Below are positions 54,915-62,335 of a stretch of DNA of 64,000 nt, in pieces. Location of the stretch: contig NZ_BAGF01000044.1 of assembly GCF_000308755.1 (NCBI RefSeq), positions 35,324-99,323 of the forward strand, written 5' to 3'. A program made the position numbers and the translations under genes. How positions within the stretch are numbered: position 1 is the first letter of the stretch; each line of letters begins with the position of its first letter. Below the pieces are notes generated by a model that was given only the letters and a program-made list of their open reading frames with translations, was not told the DNA's origin and ran no database searches. The stretch comes from Nocardia pneumoniae NBRC 100136. Lineage in GTDB: Bacteria > Actinomycetota > Actinomycetes > Mycobacteriales > Mycobacteriaceae.

Positions 54915-56132
54915 ATGACACGAGGTGTTCCCGATTCCTGTCCAGGCGTGCTGCGGCTGCACGAGGCGGCCGATGGGCCGTTGGCGCGCATCCGGGTGCC
55001 CGGAGGGCGGCTGGACCCCGCTCAGCTGCAGGCACTGGCGGAATCCGCCCGTGACCTGGCGGACGGAGACATCGAACTCACCTCTCGCGGCAACGTCCAA
55101 TTGCGGCAGGTACGCGACGCGCAGGCGTTGACAGACCGGCTCGCCGCCGTGGGGCTTCTGCCGAGCCACACGCACGAGCGGGTGCGCAATATCATCGCCT
55201 CGCCGCTGTCCGGACGGGTCGGCGGCCTGGCGGACGTGCGCGCACTGGTTCCCGCCCTGGACGCCGGTCTGCTCGCCGCGCCACGGCTGGCCGACCTGCC
55301 CGGCCGGGTGCTGTTCACCCTCGATGACGGTCGCGGCGACGTCAGCGGGCTCGGCGCCGACATCGGTGTGCACGCGATCGGCGCGCAGGAGTTCGCGTTG
55401 CTGCTGGCGGGCCGCGACAGCGGCGTCCGTCTCGACGCCGCCGACGCGGTCGATGTCATGCTCGCCGCGGCGCACGGATTCCTGGAGCTGCGCGGCGCGG
55501 ACGCGGGCCGGTGGCGGTTGCACGAGATCGAACAGGGCGCTGATCGGGTGGTCGATCTCCTCGGGCTCTCGCCCGTCGCCGATCGGCTCGAACTACCTGT
55601 GGCGCAGCATCTTCCGATCGGCTGGCTGGAGCAGGACGACGCGTTGGTCAGCCTGGGCGCCGGTGTGCGCCTCGGCTGCCTGCCCGCCCGCACCGCCGAA
55701 TTCCTTGCCGCGGTGGAGCGGACGATCGTCGTCACGCCGTGGCGCGGCCTGGTGGTCACCGACCTGGAGGCGTGGGCCGCCGAACAGGTCGTGCGCGTGC
55801 TGGCCCCGATGGGTTTGATCTTCGATGCCGACTCGCCGTGGCTTCTGGTCAGCGCCTGCGCCGGGCAGCCCGGGTGCGCGAAGTCGCATACCGACGTCCG
55901 GGCCGATGTGTCCGACGCGGTCAACACGGGTCGTGTACTGCCCGCGGCAAATCCCCTCGGGCATGGGTCAGAGCCTGCGCGCCAGCAGGTTTCAGAGCGG
56001 CCGACGATCGCCGCCACGGACGTTTCCGTGGCCGGGCGTCAGCATTGGTCCGGCTGCGACCGCCGCTGCGGCCGCCCCCGCGGCGAGGTCACCGATATCG
56101 TCGCGACCGACAAGGGTTACCGCATCGACTGA
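54915..56132 (+). CDS. cobG: Precorrin-3B synthase
   Basis: A 405-aa iron-sulphur mono-oxygenase that makes the hydroxylated gamma-lactone precorrin-3B and is specific to the aerobic pathway. It has two nitrite/sulphite-reductase-like halves (DIELTSRGNVQLRQVRD near residue 60). The Fe-S/siroheme cysteines are in SACAGQPGCAKSH and SGCDRRCGRP. About 40 residues separate the two cysteine pairs, with a hydrophilic insert (ARQQVSERPTIAAT) that looks longer than usual. It lies upstream of cobH but is separated from it by a DDAH/Lrp pair. Confidence 0.92.
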   Translation: MTRGVPDSCPGVLRLHEAADGPLARIRVPGGRLDPAQLQALAESARDLADGDIELTSRGNVQLRQVRDAQALTDRLAAVGLLPSHTHERVRNIIASPLSGRVGGLADVRALVPALDAGLLAAPRLADLPGRVLFTLDDGRGDVSGLGADIGVHAIGAQEFALLLAGRDSGVRLDAADAVDVMLAAAHGFLELRGADAGRWRLHEIEQGADRVVDLLGLSPVADRLELPVAQHLPIGWLEQDDALVSLGAGVRLGCLPARTAEFLAAVERTIVVTPWRGLVVTDLEAWAAEQVVRVLAPMGLIFDADSPWLLVSACAGQPGCAKSHTDVRADVSDAVNTGRVLPAANPLGHGSEPARQQVSERPTIAATDVSVAGRQHWSGCDRRCGRPRGEVTDIVATDKGYRID

Positions 56133-56135
56133 TCG

Positions 56136-56981
56136 TCACCTTCCGTGGATCTCCAGCGTGCAGCACTTGACGGCTCCGCCCGCCTTGAGCAGTTCGGACA
56201 TCTCGATCCCGACCGGGTGATAGCCGCGGTCGCGCAGGGCTTCGCTCAGATCGGTGGCGCGGCTGCTGAGAAAGACGTTGACGCCGTCGCAGACGCCGTT
56301 CAATCCGAGCACCGCCGCGTCCGCGTCGGTGGCCACGAGAGCGTCGGGGTAGAGCTCGGCGAGAACCGCGCGGGCCGCCGGGCTGAAGGCGGGCGGGTAG
56401 TAGGCGACGGTGCGGGCGTCCAGCGGAAGCAGCACCGTATCCAGGTGATAGAAGCGCGGATCGACCAATTCCAGGGACACCACGGGCAGACCGAAGTGGC
56501 GCGATACCTCCTCGTGCGCAGCACGCGAGCTGCGGAAACCCATACCCGCCAAGAGCCGTTCACCCACCAGGAGGAAATCGCCTTCCCCTTCGTTCAATTC
56601 CTCGGCGGCCACCAGGTTCGGCAGCCCGGCCCGGGCGAACCAGTGGTGGTAGGCGGGGCCTTCGGCAGCGCGTTCCGGATGGGTGAAGCGGGCCGACATC
56701 GCCCGGTCGCCGACGATCAGACCGCCGTTGGCGGCGAACACCATGTCGGGCAGGCCCGGGATGCCGGGCACCACCTCGACCGTGTGCCCATATTCCTCGT
56801 AGGTGGCGCGCAGCGTCTCCCACTGTTCGATGGCGAGCGCGCGGTCGACGGGTTCGGCGGGATTCATCCAGGGGTTGATCGAATAGGTGACGTCGAAGTA
56901 GTCGGGTCGGCACATGACGAACCGGCGTGGCGACCAACGGCGTGCGGCGGTCTCGACTTGGAGGGTGGCTACAGACGTCAA
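56136..56981 (-). CDS. Dimethylarginine dimethylaminohydrolase-like amidinohydrolase
   Basis: A 281-aa guanidino-group-modifying enzyme. Family elements in order: MCRPDYFDVTYSINPWMNPA (substrate Asp/Asn region), PDMVFAANGGLIVG, LNEGEGDFLLVGERLLAG, FYHLDTVLLPLD (catalytic His) and the C-terminal catalytic Cys in GGAVKCCTLEIHG. The likely product is citrulline or ornithine from arginine or a methylarginine. It is divergent from an Lrp-type regulator, as Rv2323c is from Rv2324 in M. tuberculosis, but ornithine aminotransferase (rocD) is not adjacent here. Confidence 0.9.
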   Translation of the reverse strand: MTSVATLQVETAARRWSPRRFVMCRPDYFDVTYSINPWMNPAEPVDRALAIEQWETLRATYEEYGHTVEVVPGIPGLPDMVFAANGGLIVGDRAMSARFTHPERAAEGPAYHHWFARAGLPNLVAAEELNEGEGDFLLVGERLLAGMGFRSSRAAHEEVSRHFGLPVVSLELVDPRFYHLDTVLLPLDARTVAYYPPAFSPAARAVLAELYPDALVATDADAAVLGLNGVCDGVNVFLSSRATDLSEALRDRGYHPVGIEMSELLKAGGAVKCCTLEIHGR

Positions 56982-57049
56982 CGGGACTCCCGGAGGTCAG
57001 CGGGGACTTTCGGCTGAGACGAAGGTAAGTCGACTAGCATTGCGCCAGA

Positions 57050-57063
57050 AACAACGATTTGTT
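57050..57063. promoter_or_regulatory. Dyad between DDAH-like and Lrp genes
   Basis: AACAACGATTTGTT: 5-bp arms AACAA/TTGTT with a 4-bp spacer, in an AT-rich patch between the two divergent starts. The size suits an Lrp/AsnC operator. Short arms make this a modest candidate. Confidence 0.45.
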
Positions 57064-57117
57064 GCTTATCTCGACCGGAAATCGACAGATCATTGCGTGA
57101 AGCGCGAGGAGTGTGAC

Positions 57118-57555
57118 GTGGACGACCTCGATCGGCGGATTCTGGAACATCTGCTGAAGCACGCGCGCGCCTCGTTCCAGGAGATCGGCAGCGCGGTCGG
57201 GCTGTCCGCCCCCGCGGTGAAACGGCGGGTCGACCGATTGGTCGCGAACAAGCAGATCACCGGATTCACCGCCCTGGTCAACCCGGCCGCGCTGGGCTGG
57301 AAGACGGAGGCATACGTCGAGGTCTACTACCGCGACAACATCTCCCCCGCCGAATTGAAACGCAGCTTGGAACCGATTCCACAGGTGGTCGGCGTGTGGA
57401 CCATCGCGGGCGAGGCCGACGCGCTGGTGCATGTCATGGCCACCGACATGGCCGAGATCGAGGTGACCGTGGAGCGGATCCGGGAGAACGCGCGCGTCGG
57501 ACGCACCCGGAGTTCGATCGTCATGTCCCGGATCCTCGAGCGTCCCCGAACCTGA
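57118..57555 (+). CDS. Lrp/AsnC family regulator
   Basis: A 145-aa regulator. [23 protein letters not shown], then [20 protein letters not shown]. The RAM ligand domain follows ([40 protein letters not shown]). GTG 57118 has GAGGAG upstream. Divergent from the DDAH-like gene and probably its regulator, responding to an amino acid such as arginine or ornithine. Confidence 0.93.
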   Translation: MDDLDRRILEHLLKHARASFQEIGSAVGLSAPAVKRRVDRLVANKQITGFTALVNPAALGWKTEAYVEVYYRDNISPAELKRSLEPIPQVVGVWTIAGEADALVHVMATDMAEIEVTVERIRENARVGRTRSSIVMSRILERPRT

Positions 57556-57634
57556 GCGGGCACCGCCCTCCTGGCGTGACATCGTGCCGCTGTGCGCCCC
57601 ACAACCCGGACCGCGCGGTCCGGACCCGCCCCCA

Positions 57635-57640
57635 TAGGGT
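57635..57640 (+). promoter_or_regulatory. -10 hexamer of a probably leaderless cobH-cobIJ transcript
   Basis: TAGGGT seven bases upstream of the cobH ATG with no ribosome site between. It follows the TANNNT leaderless pattern, and cobG shows a similar one. If so, cobH-cobIJ has its own promoter despite the conserved order with cobG. Confidence 0.5.
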
Positions 57641-57647
57641 GGACCGC

Positions 57648-58283
57648 ATGTCCGACGTACGTGCCAGCTACCTGACCGACGGGGCCGAGATCTACCGTCG
57701 CTCGTTCGCGACGATCCGCGCCGAGGCCGATCTGAGCGGATTCCCGCCGGACGTGGCACACGTGGTGGTGCGGATGATCCACGGCTGTGGACAGGTCGAT
57801 CTCGCCGAGGACATCGCCTTCTCGCCCGGCGTCGTTGCGGCGGCGCGGGCGGCGCTGCGTGCGGGCGCGCCGATTCTGTGCGACGCGACCATGGTCGCCT
57901 CCGGCGTGACCAGGAAACGACTGCCCGCCGACAACGAGGTGGTGTGCACCCTCGCCGATCCGCGCGTACCGGAATTGGCCTCGGCTCTGGGTACTACCCG
58001 TTCCGCCGCCGCGCTGGAACTGTGGCGCGACCGCCTCGAGGGCGCTGTCGTCGCGATCGGCAACGCGCCTACGGCGCTGTTTCATCTGCTCGATCTGCTG
58101 GATGAGGGCGCACCCCGGCCCGCCGCCGTCCTCGGCATTCCCGTCGGATTCATCGGCGCCGCCGAATCCAAGGACGCGCTGATCGCGACCGGAGGCATCG
58201 AGTACCTCACGGTTCGCGGCAGGCGTGGCGGCAGCGCGATCGCCGCGTCCGCGCTGAATGCGATCGCGAGCGAACAGGAATGA
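57648..58283 (+). CDS. cobH: Precorrin-8X methylmutase
   Basis: A 211-aa enzyme that moves the C11 methyl group to C12, giving hydrogenobyrinate. The catalytic histidine is His45 in [12 protein letters not shown], within the usual motif. Other family blocks are [33 protein letters not shown] and [15 protein letters not shown]. Length is typical. Its stop overlaps cobIJ by 4 bp. Confidence 0.96.
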   Translation: MSDVRASYLTDGAEIYRRSFATIRAEADLSGFPPDVAHVVVRMIHGCGQVDLAEDIAFSPGVVAAARAALRAGAPILCDATMVASGVTRKRLPADNEVVCTLADPRVPELASALGTTRSAAALELWRDRLEGAVVAIGNAPTALFHLLDLLDEGAPRPAAVLGIPVGFIGAAESKDALIATGGIEYLTVRGRRGGSAIAASALNAIASEQE

Positions 58284-59848
58284 GCGCGCCGGGCAAACTG
58301 TGGGGTGTCGGCCTCGGCCCCGGCGATCCCGAGCTGGTGACGGTCAAGGCGGCCAAGGTGATCGGGACGGCCGACGTCATCGCTTTCCACAGTGCGCGCC
58401 ACGGTCGCAGCATCTCCCGCCGCATCGCCGCGCCGTACATGCGCCAGGGCCAGCTCGAGGAGCACCTCGTCTACCCGGTGACCACCGAGACCACCGACCA
58501 TCCCGGCGGCTACCAGGGCGCCATCGACGAGTTCTACGAACAGGCCGCCGAGCGGCTGGCCACACACCTGGCCGCGGGCCGCTCGGTCGCGTTGCTCGCC
58601 GCGGGCGACCCGCTGTTCTACAGCTCCTACATGCACATGCACCGCCGCCTGGCCGATCGATTCGAGACCGAGATCATCCCCGGCATCACCTCGGTGAGCG
58701 CGGCGTCGGCCGCGTTGGGCACGCCGCTGGTCGAGGGCGAGCAGGTGCTCACGGTGCTGCCCGGCACCATGCCGGTGGACGAACTCACCCGGCGACTGCG
58801 CGCGACCGACGCAGCCGCGATCATGAAACTCGGCCGCACCTATCCCGGTGTGCGCCAGGCTCTTTCGGATTCGGGACGGCTCTCCGGCGCGTACTACGTC
58901 GAGCGCGCGAGCACCAGCGAGCAGCGCGTCCTGCACGCCGACGCGGTGGACCACGCGGAAGTCCCCTACTTCTCCATCACCCTCGTTCCCGGCCCGGAGC
59001 CGACCACGCCGCTGCCCCCCGCCGAGACGAATCCGGCTGCGGTTCAGCGGATAGCCGACGCGGGAACGACCGGGCGGGTCGGCGAGGTCGTCGTCGTGGG
59101 ACTGGGGCCCGGCGCGCCGGAATGGACCACCGACGAGGTGCGCGCGGCGCTGGCGGACGCCACCGATCTGGTCGGCTACACCACCTACCTGAACCGGGTG
59201 CCGCACCGACCTGGCCAGCGCCGCCATGCCAGCGACAACCGGGTGGAGTCCGAGCGCGCGGCCATGGCTTTGGATCTGGCCAAGCGGGGCGCACGCGTGG
59301 CGGTGGTCTCCTCGGGTGATCCGGGGGTCTTCGCGATGGCGGCGGCCGTGCTGGAGGAAGCGGCGGACCCGCAGTGGCATGAGGTGCCGGTCCGCGTGCT
59401 TCCCGGACTCACCGCGGCCAACGCGGTGGCGAGCCGGGTCGGCGCGCCGCTCGGGCACGACTACGCGATGATCTCGCTCTCCGATCGGCTCAAGCCATGG
59501 GAGGTCGTGGCACAACGCCTTTCGGCCGTCGCGGCGGCCGACATGGCCATCGCCGTCTACAACCCGGCGTCCTCGCAGCGCACCTGGCAGGTGGGCGCGA
59601 TGCGGGACCTGCTGCTGGAGCACCGCAAGCCCGATACGCCCGTCGTCGTCGGACGTGACGTCGGCGGGCCGACCGAATCGGTCCGGGTGGTGGCGCTCGG
59701 CGATCTCGACCCCGCCGAGGTGGACATGCGCACGCTGCTGATCATCGGCGCGTCGACCACGACCGCGTTCGCGAGCGGCCACGGGACCCGCGTCTACACC
59801 TCCCGGCGCTATGAGACGGTACGCGACGCGGCGGGCGACAGCGCGTAG
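58280..59848 (+). CDS. cobIJ: Fused precorrin-2 C20- and precorrin-3B C17-methyltransferase
   Basis: A 522-aa bifunctional enzyme with two tetrapyrrole methylase domains. CobI occupies about 1-245 ([40 protein letters not shown]). CobJ occupies about 270-515 ([53 protein letters not shown]). The fusion is standard in Mycobacteriales. Coupled to cobH by an ATGA overlap. Confidence 0.96.
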   Translation: MSAPGKLWGVGLGPGDPELVTVKAAKVIGTADVIAFHSARHGRSISRRIAAPYMRQGQLEEHLVYPVTTETTDHPGGYQGAIDEFYEQAAERLATHLAAGRSVALLAAGDPLFYSSYMHMHRRLADRFETEIIPGITSVSAASAALGTPLVEGEQVLTVLPGTMPVDELTRRLRATDAAAIMKLGRTYPGVRQALSDSGRLSGAYYVERASTSEQRVLHADAVDHAEVPYFSITLVPGPEPTTPLPPAETNPAAVQRIADAGTTGRVGEVVVVGLGPGAPEWTTDEVRAALADATDLVGYTTYLNRVPHRPGQRRHASDNRVESERAAMALDLAKRGARVAVVSSGDPGVFAMAAAVLEEAADPQWHEVPVRVLPGLTAANAVASRVGAPLGHDYAMISLSDRLKPWEVVAQRLSAVAAADMAIAVYNPASSQRTWQVGAMRDLLLEHRKPDTPVVVGRDVGGPTESVRVVALGDLDPAEVDMRTLLIIGASTTTAFASGHGTRVYTSRRYETVRDAAGDSA

Positions 59849-59881
59849 GATCGCCTGACGCACCGGAGATTGGGAGGGAAC

Positions 59882-60340
59882 TTGGCCGCGACACTGGCGG
59901 AGTTGACGCTGCGCACCCGAGCCTTGGAGGCGCGGGCGACCGCGACCGAGCAAGCGCTCGACGAGCAGGGCGTGGTCTTGGGCGAGGTCGCGGGACTCAC
60001 CAGGAAAGCTCTCGACGGCATCGATCGGCTCGATCAGCGAGTCGAGAAGCTCGGGAACGCTGTCACGGAGCTTCGTGAGGACGTCGGCGAGCTCCGCGAA
60101 AACGTCGGCGGACTGCACGAGAGCGTCGGCGAACTCCGCGAGAATGTCGGCGGACTACACCAGAGTGTCGACGAGCTCAACCGGCGAGTCACGGTCCTCG
60201 AAAAGGGGCAGATCCGGTTGGAACAAGGGCAGGCCCGGTTGGAACAGGCGCAGACGCGACTGGAACAGGGACAGGCGCGATTGGAGGAGGGCATGACCGA
60301 GGTGCTCGCCCGGCTCGAGCGGTTGGCCGGAAGCGCCTAG
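59882..60340 (+). CDS. Repetitive coiled-coil protein
   Basis: A 152-aa, almost entirely coiled-coil, acidic protein. Residues ~65-105 have near-identical 14-residue repeats (ELRENVGGLHESVG, ELRENVGGLHQSVD). Residues ~112-140 have 7-residue LEQGQAR/LEQAQTR repeats. No signal peptide or membrane segment. TTG 59882 is chosen because GGGAGGGAAC lies directly before it. Lies between cobIJ and a PadR regulator. Function unknown; repeat copy number may vary between strains. Confidence 0.75.
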   Translation: MAATLAELTLRTRALEARATATEQALDEQGVVLGEVAGLTRKALDGIDRLDQRVEKLGNAVTELREDVGELRENVGGLHESVGELRENVGGLHQSVDELNRRVTVLEKGQIRLEQGQARLEQAQTRLEQGQARLEEGMTEVLARLERLAGSA

Positions 60341-60357
60341 CCGCCCGTTCCGGTAAT

Positions 60358-60372
60358 ATTCCACTATGGAAT
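60358..60372. promoter_or_regulatory. Palindromic site upstream of PadR gene
   Basis: ATTCCA-CTA-TGGAAT, a perfect 6-bp-arm palindrome, 22 bp before the proposed PadR start and overlapping a TAATAT -10-like sequence. This is a natural position for PadR autorepression. Confidence 0.6.
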
Positions 60373-60394
60373 GTTGCGGAGAAGGGAGCAGTCG

Positions 60395-60925
60395 TTGACC
60401 AACGCTACGACCACGCGCAAGTCGCTGAACTCCACGGCGGCGTCATTGCTCGGATTTCTGCACGAAGGTCCCATGTCGGGGTGGGATCTGGTTTCCACGG
60501 CACAAGACCGCATCGGCGACTTCTGGACGATCACGCAGAGCCAGGTGTATCGGGAGCTCGCCGCGATGGACGCCGCGGGATTGGTCGAGAAAGGCGAGAC
60601 CGGCGCGCGCGAACGGACGCCCTATCACATCACCGACGCGGGGCGGGAGGCGTTCCTGGAATGGGTGGCCCGCGATCCCGGCGGCGAGACCATCCGAGTC
60701 CCGCTGCTGCTCACGCTGTCCTTCGGCGAGCACCTGGACCGCGATCGGCTCGACGGCATCGTCGCGGCCAATCGGGAGATCCATCAGGCGCGGCTGGCGC
60801 GGTATCTCGCCGAGGATCCGGAGACGATGTCGGCCTTCGCCCGCGCCACATTGGATTTCGGGATCCGCTACGAGCGGGCGGTGCTGGACTGGTTCGACCA
60901 CCTGCCCGAGCTTCTCGGCCGTTGA
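60395..60925 (+). CDS. PadR family transcriptional regulator
   Basis: A 176-aa regulator. Winged helix: SLLGFLHEGPMSGWDLVSTA, then WTITQSQVYRELAAMDAAGL and TPYHITDAGREAFLEW. The long C-terminal helical domain is of the VirR/AphA-like PadR group. TTG 60395 has GGGAG at the right distance. It is convergent with cobK and downstream of the coiled-coil gene. Confidence 0.88.
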   Translation: MTNATTTRKSLNSTAASLLGFLHEGPMSGWDLVSTAQDRIGDFWTITQSQVYRELAAMDAAGLVEKGETGARERTPYHITDAGREAFLEWVARDPGGETIRVPLLLTLSFGEHLDRDRLDGIVAANREIHQARLARYLAEDPETMSAFARATLDFGIRYERAVLDWFDHLPELLGR

Positions 60926-60965
60926 TCGTCACGACGGCGTGCTTCCGCAACCAGCACGCCAGGGA

Positions 60966-61721
60966 TCAACCGCGCCCGCGATCGATGCGCTTCTCGTGTA
61001 GCCAATCCATCACCTGCGCAATGGTTTCCACGAATTCCACGCCCTCGGGTAGTGGCGGCCGGTCGATTACGACGACCGGAATTCCGGCTTCCCGCGCGGC
61101 GGTCAGCTTGGCTTCGGTCTGATCGCCGCCGCTGTCCTTGGTGACCAGCACGTCGATCCGGTACTCGGCGAGCAGCCGCGATTCGTCCTCGAGCGCGAAA
61201 GGTCCTCGGACGAGGATGATTTCGTGTCGAGGCGGCAAGGGGCCCGCTGGCGGGTCGATGGCCCGGATCAGGAACCACTGCCGCTGCTGCCCCGCGAACA
61301 CGTCCACGCCTTGACGGCCGATGGTCAGGAACACGCGCTCGCCGAGCGTCGCGGTCGCCTTCGCCGCGGCGGCGAGATCGGGCACCCGCACCCACCGATC
61401 CCCCGGCCGCTGCGGCCAGTTCGGCCGTCGCAGGCGCACCAGCGGCACGCCCGAATCACGCGCGGCAGCGGCGGCGTTGGCACTGATCGCCGCCGCGAAC
61501 GGATGGGTGGCGTCCACTACAGCGGCCACGTCGTTGTCCGCGATCCAGGCCCGCAGTCCCTCGGCGCCACCGAAGCCACCGACCCGGACCGCGCCCTCGG
61601 GTAACAAGGGCGCACGCACACGACCGGCGAGCGAGGACACGATCTCGAATCCTCGCTCGCCGGAAGCGATGTGGGCCAGGTCCCGGGCTTCCCGGGTGCC
61701 GCCCAGAATCAGAATTCTCAG
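60966..61721 (-). CDS. cobK: Precorrin-6A reductase (apparent CTG start)
   Basis: A 251-aa NADPH-dependent reductase of the corrin ring. The nucleotide-binding start is RILILGGTREARDLAHIASG; later blocks are VVDATHPFAAAISANAAAAA, VFLTIGRQGVDVFAG, ILVRGPFALEDESRLL and VLVTKDSGGDQTEAKL, all as in CobK/CbiJ. No ATG, GTG or TTG lies at the beginning of the homologous region. The first plausible codon is CTG 61721, which overlaps the TGA of the upstream gene (CTGA), mimicking the usual ATGA coupling. The first GTG further in would remove the cofactor motif. Confidence 0.92.
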   Translation of the reverse strand: MRILILGGTREARDLAHIASGERGFEIVSSLAGRVRAPLLPEGAVRVGGFGGAEGLRAWIADNDVAAVVDATHPFAAAISANAAAAARDSGVPLVRLRRPNWPQRPGDRWVRVPDLAAAAKATATLGERVFLTIGRQGVDVFAGQQRQWFLIRAIDPPAGPLPPRHEIILVRGPFALEDESRLLAEYRIDVLVTKDSGGDQTEAKLTAAREAGIPVVVIDRPPLPEGVEFVETIAQVMDWLHEKRIDRGRG

Positions 61722-62335
61722 GGCTGGCCGCTGAAGTAGGCGATACCCGCGTTCAGCAGCGACGGCCCGCCCGCGACGGCCAGACCGATCAGCGCGCCGA
61801 GCACGGCGCCGGGCAGGATGCCGACGCCGAAGAAGACGATGCCGATCGCGGCGCCGATCAGGCCGCCGACCAGGGCGCCGAGCGAGGCGCGCTGCAATTC
61901 GGCGAAGAACCACTCCTGTGCGCCGATGAATTCGGCGGCGACCGGCGCGTTCGCGGTCGGAGCGACCTGCGGGGTCAGCGTGAGCTGCCTGCCCTCCTCG
62001 GCGACGTTCGCAGCGATCTGGACCTCCTGGCCCTTGGCCGTCGCGGTGAGCGGAATCGTGGTGACGGTCTCGCCCGCGGAATTCTTCAGGGTGACCGACT
62101 GCTGGTCGGCGTCGACGCTGAACGCGCCGCCGGTCACGCTGGTGACCACCGACTTACCCGCCTCGGCCAGCCGCAGCGTGTAGCCGACGCCCTGGTCGGC
62201 GCCGGTGACCGTGGGCTCGGCGGCCGGCTGGTCCTGTACCGCGGGCGGCACGGGCGCGGCATAGGCGGTACCGGCGGTGACTCCGGTGGCGGCGACAGCC
62301 AACAATGCGGTAGCGGCGAACTTCTTGTATTTCAT
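61718..62335 (-). CDS. Exported protein with C-terminal glycine-rich membrane hairpin (paralogue 2), in the cobM slot
   Basis: A 205-aa protein. Signal peptide MKYKKFAATALLAVAATGVT, a Pro-rich stretch, a beta-rich domain (VTGADQGVGYTLRLAEAGKS) and a glycine-rich hairpin (LGALVGGLIGAAIGIVFFGV, LPGAVLGALIGLAVAG). Whole-length paralogue of the protein at 46538-47062. It overlaps cobL by 4 bp upstream and cobK by 4 bp downstream, in the place cobM holds in M. tuberculosis. GGGGAG precedes its ATG, and an 18-bp perfect palindrome lies 25 bp upstream. Confidence 0.78.
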   Translation of the reverse strand: MKYKKFAATALLAVAATGVTAGTAYAAPVPPAVQDQPAAEPTVTGADQGVGYTLRLAEAGKSVVTSVTGGAFSVDADQQSVTLKNSAGETVTTIPLTATAKGQEVQIAANVAEEGRQLTLTPQVAPTANAPVAAEFIGAQEWFFAELQRASLGALVGGLIGAAIGIVFFGVGILPGAVLGALIGLAVAGGPSLLNAGIAYFSGQP

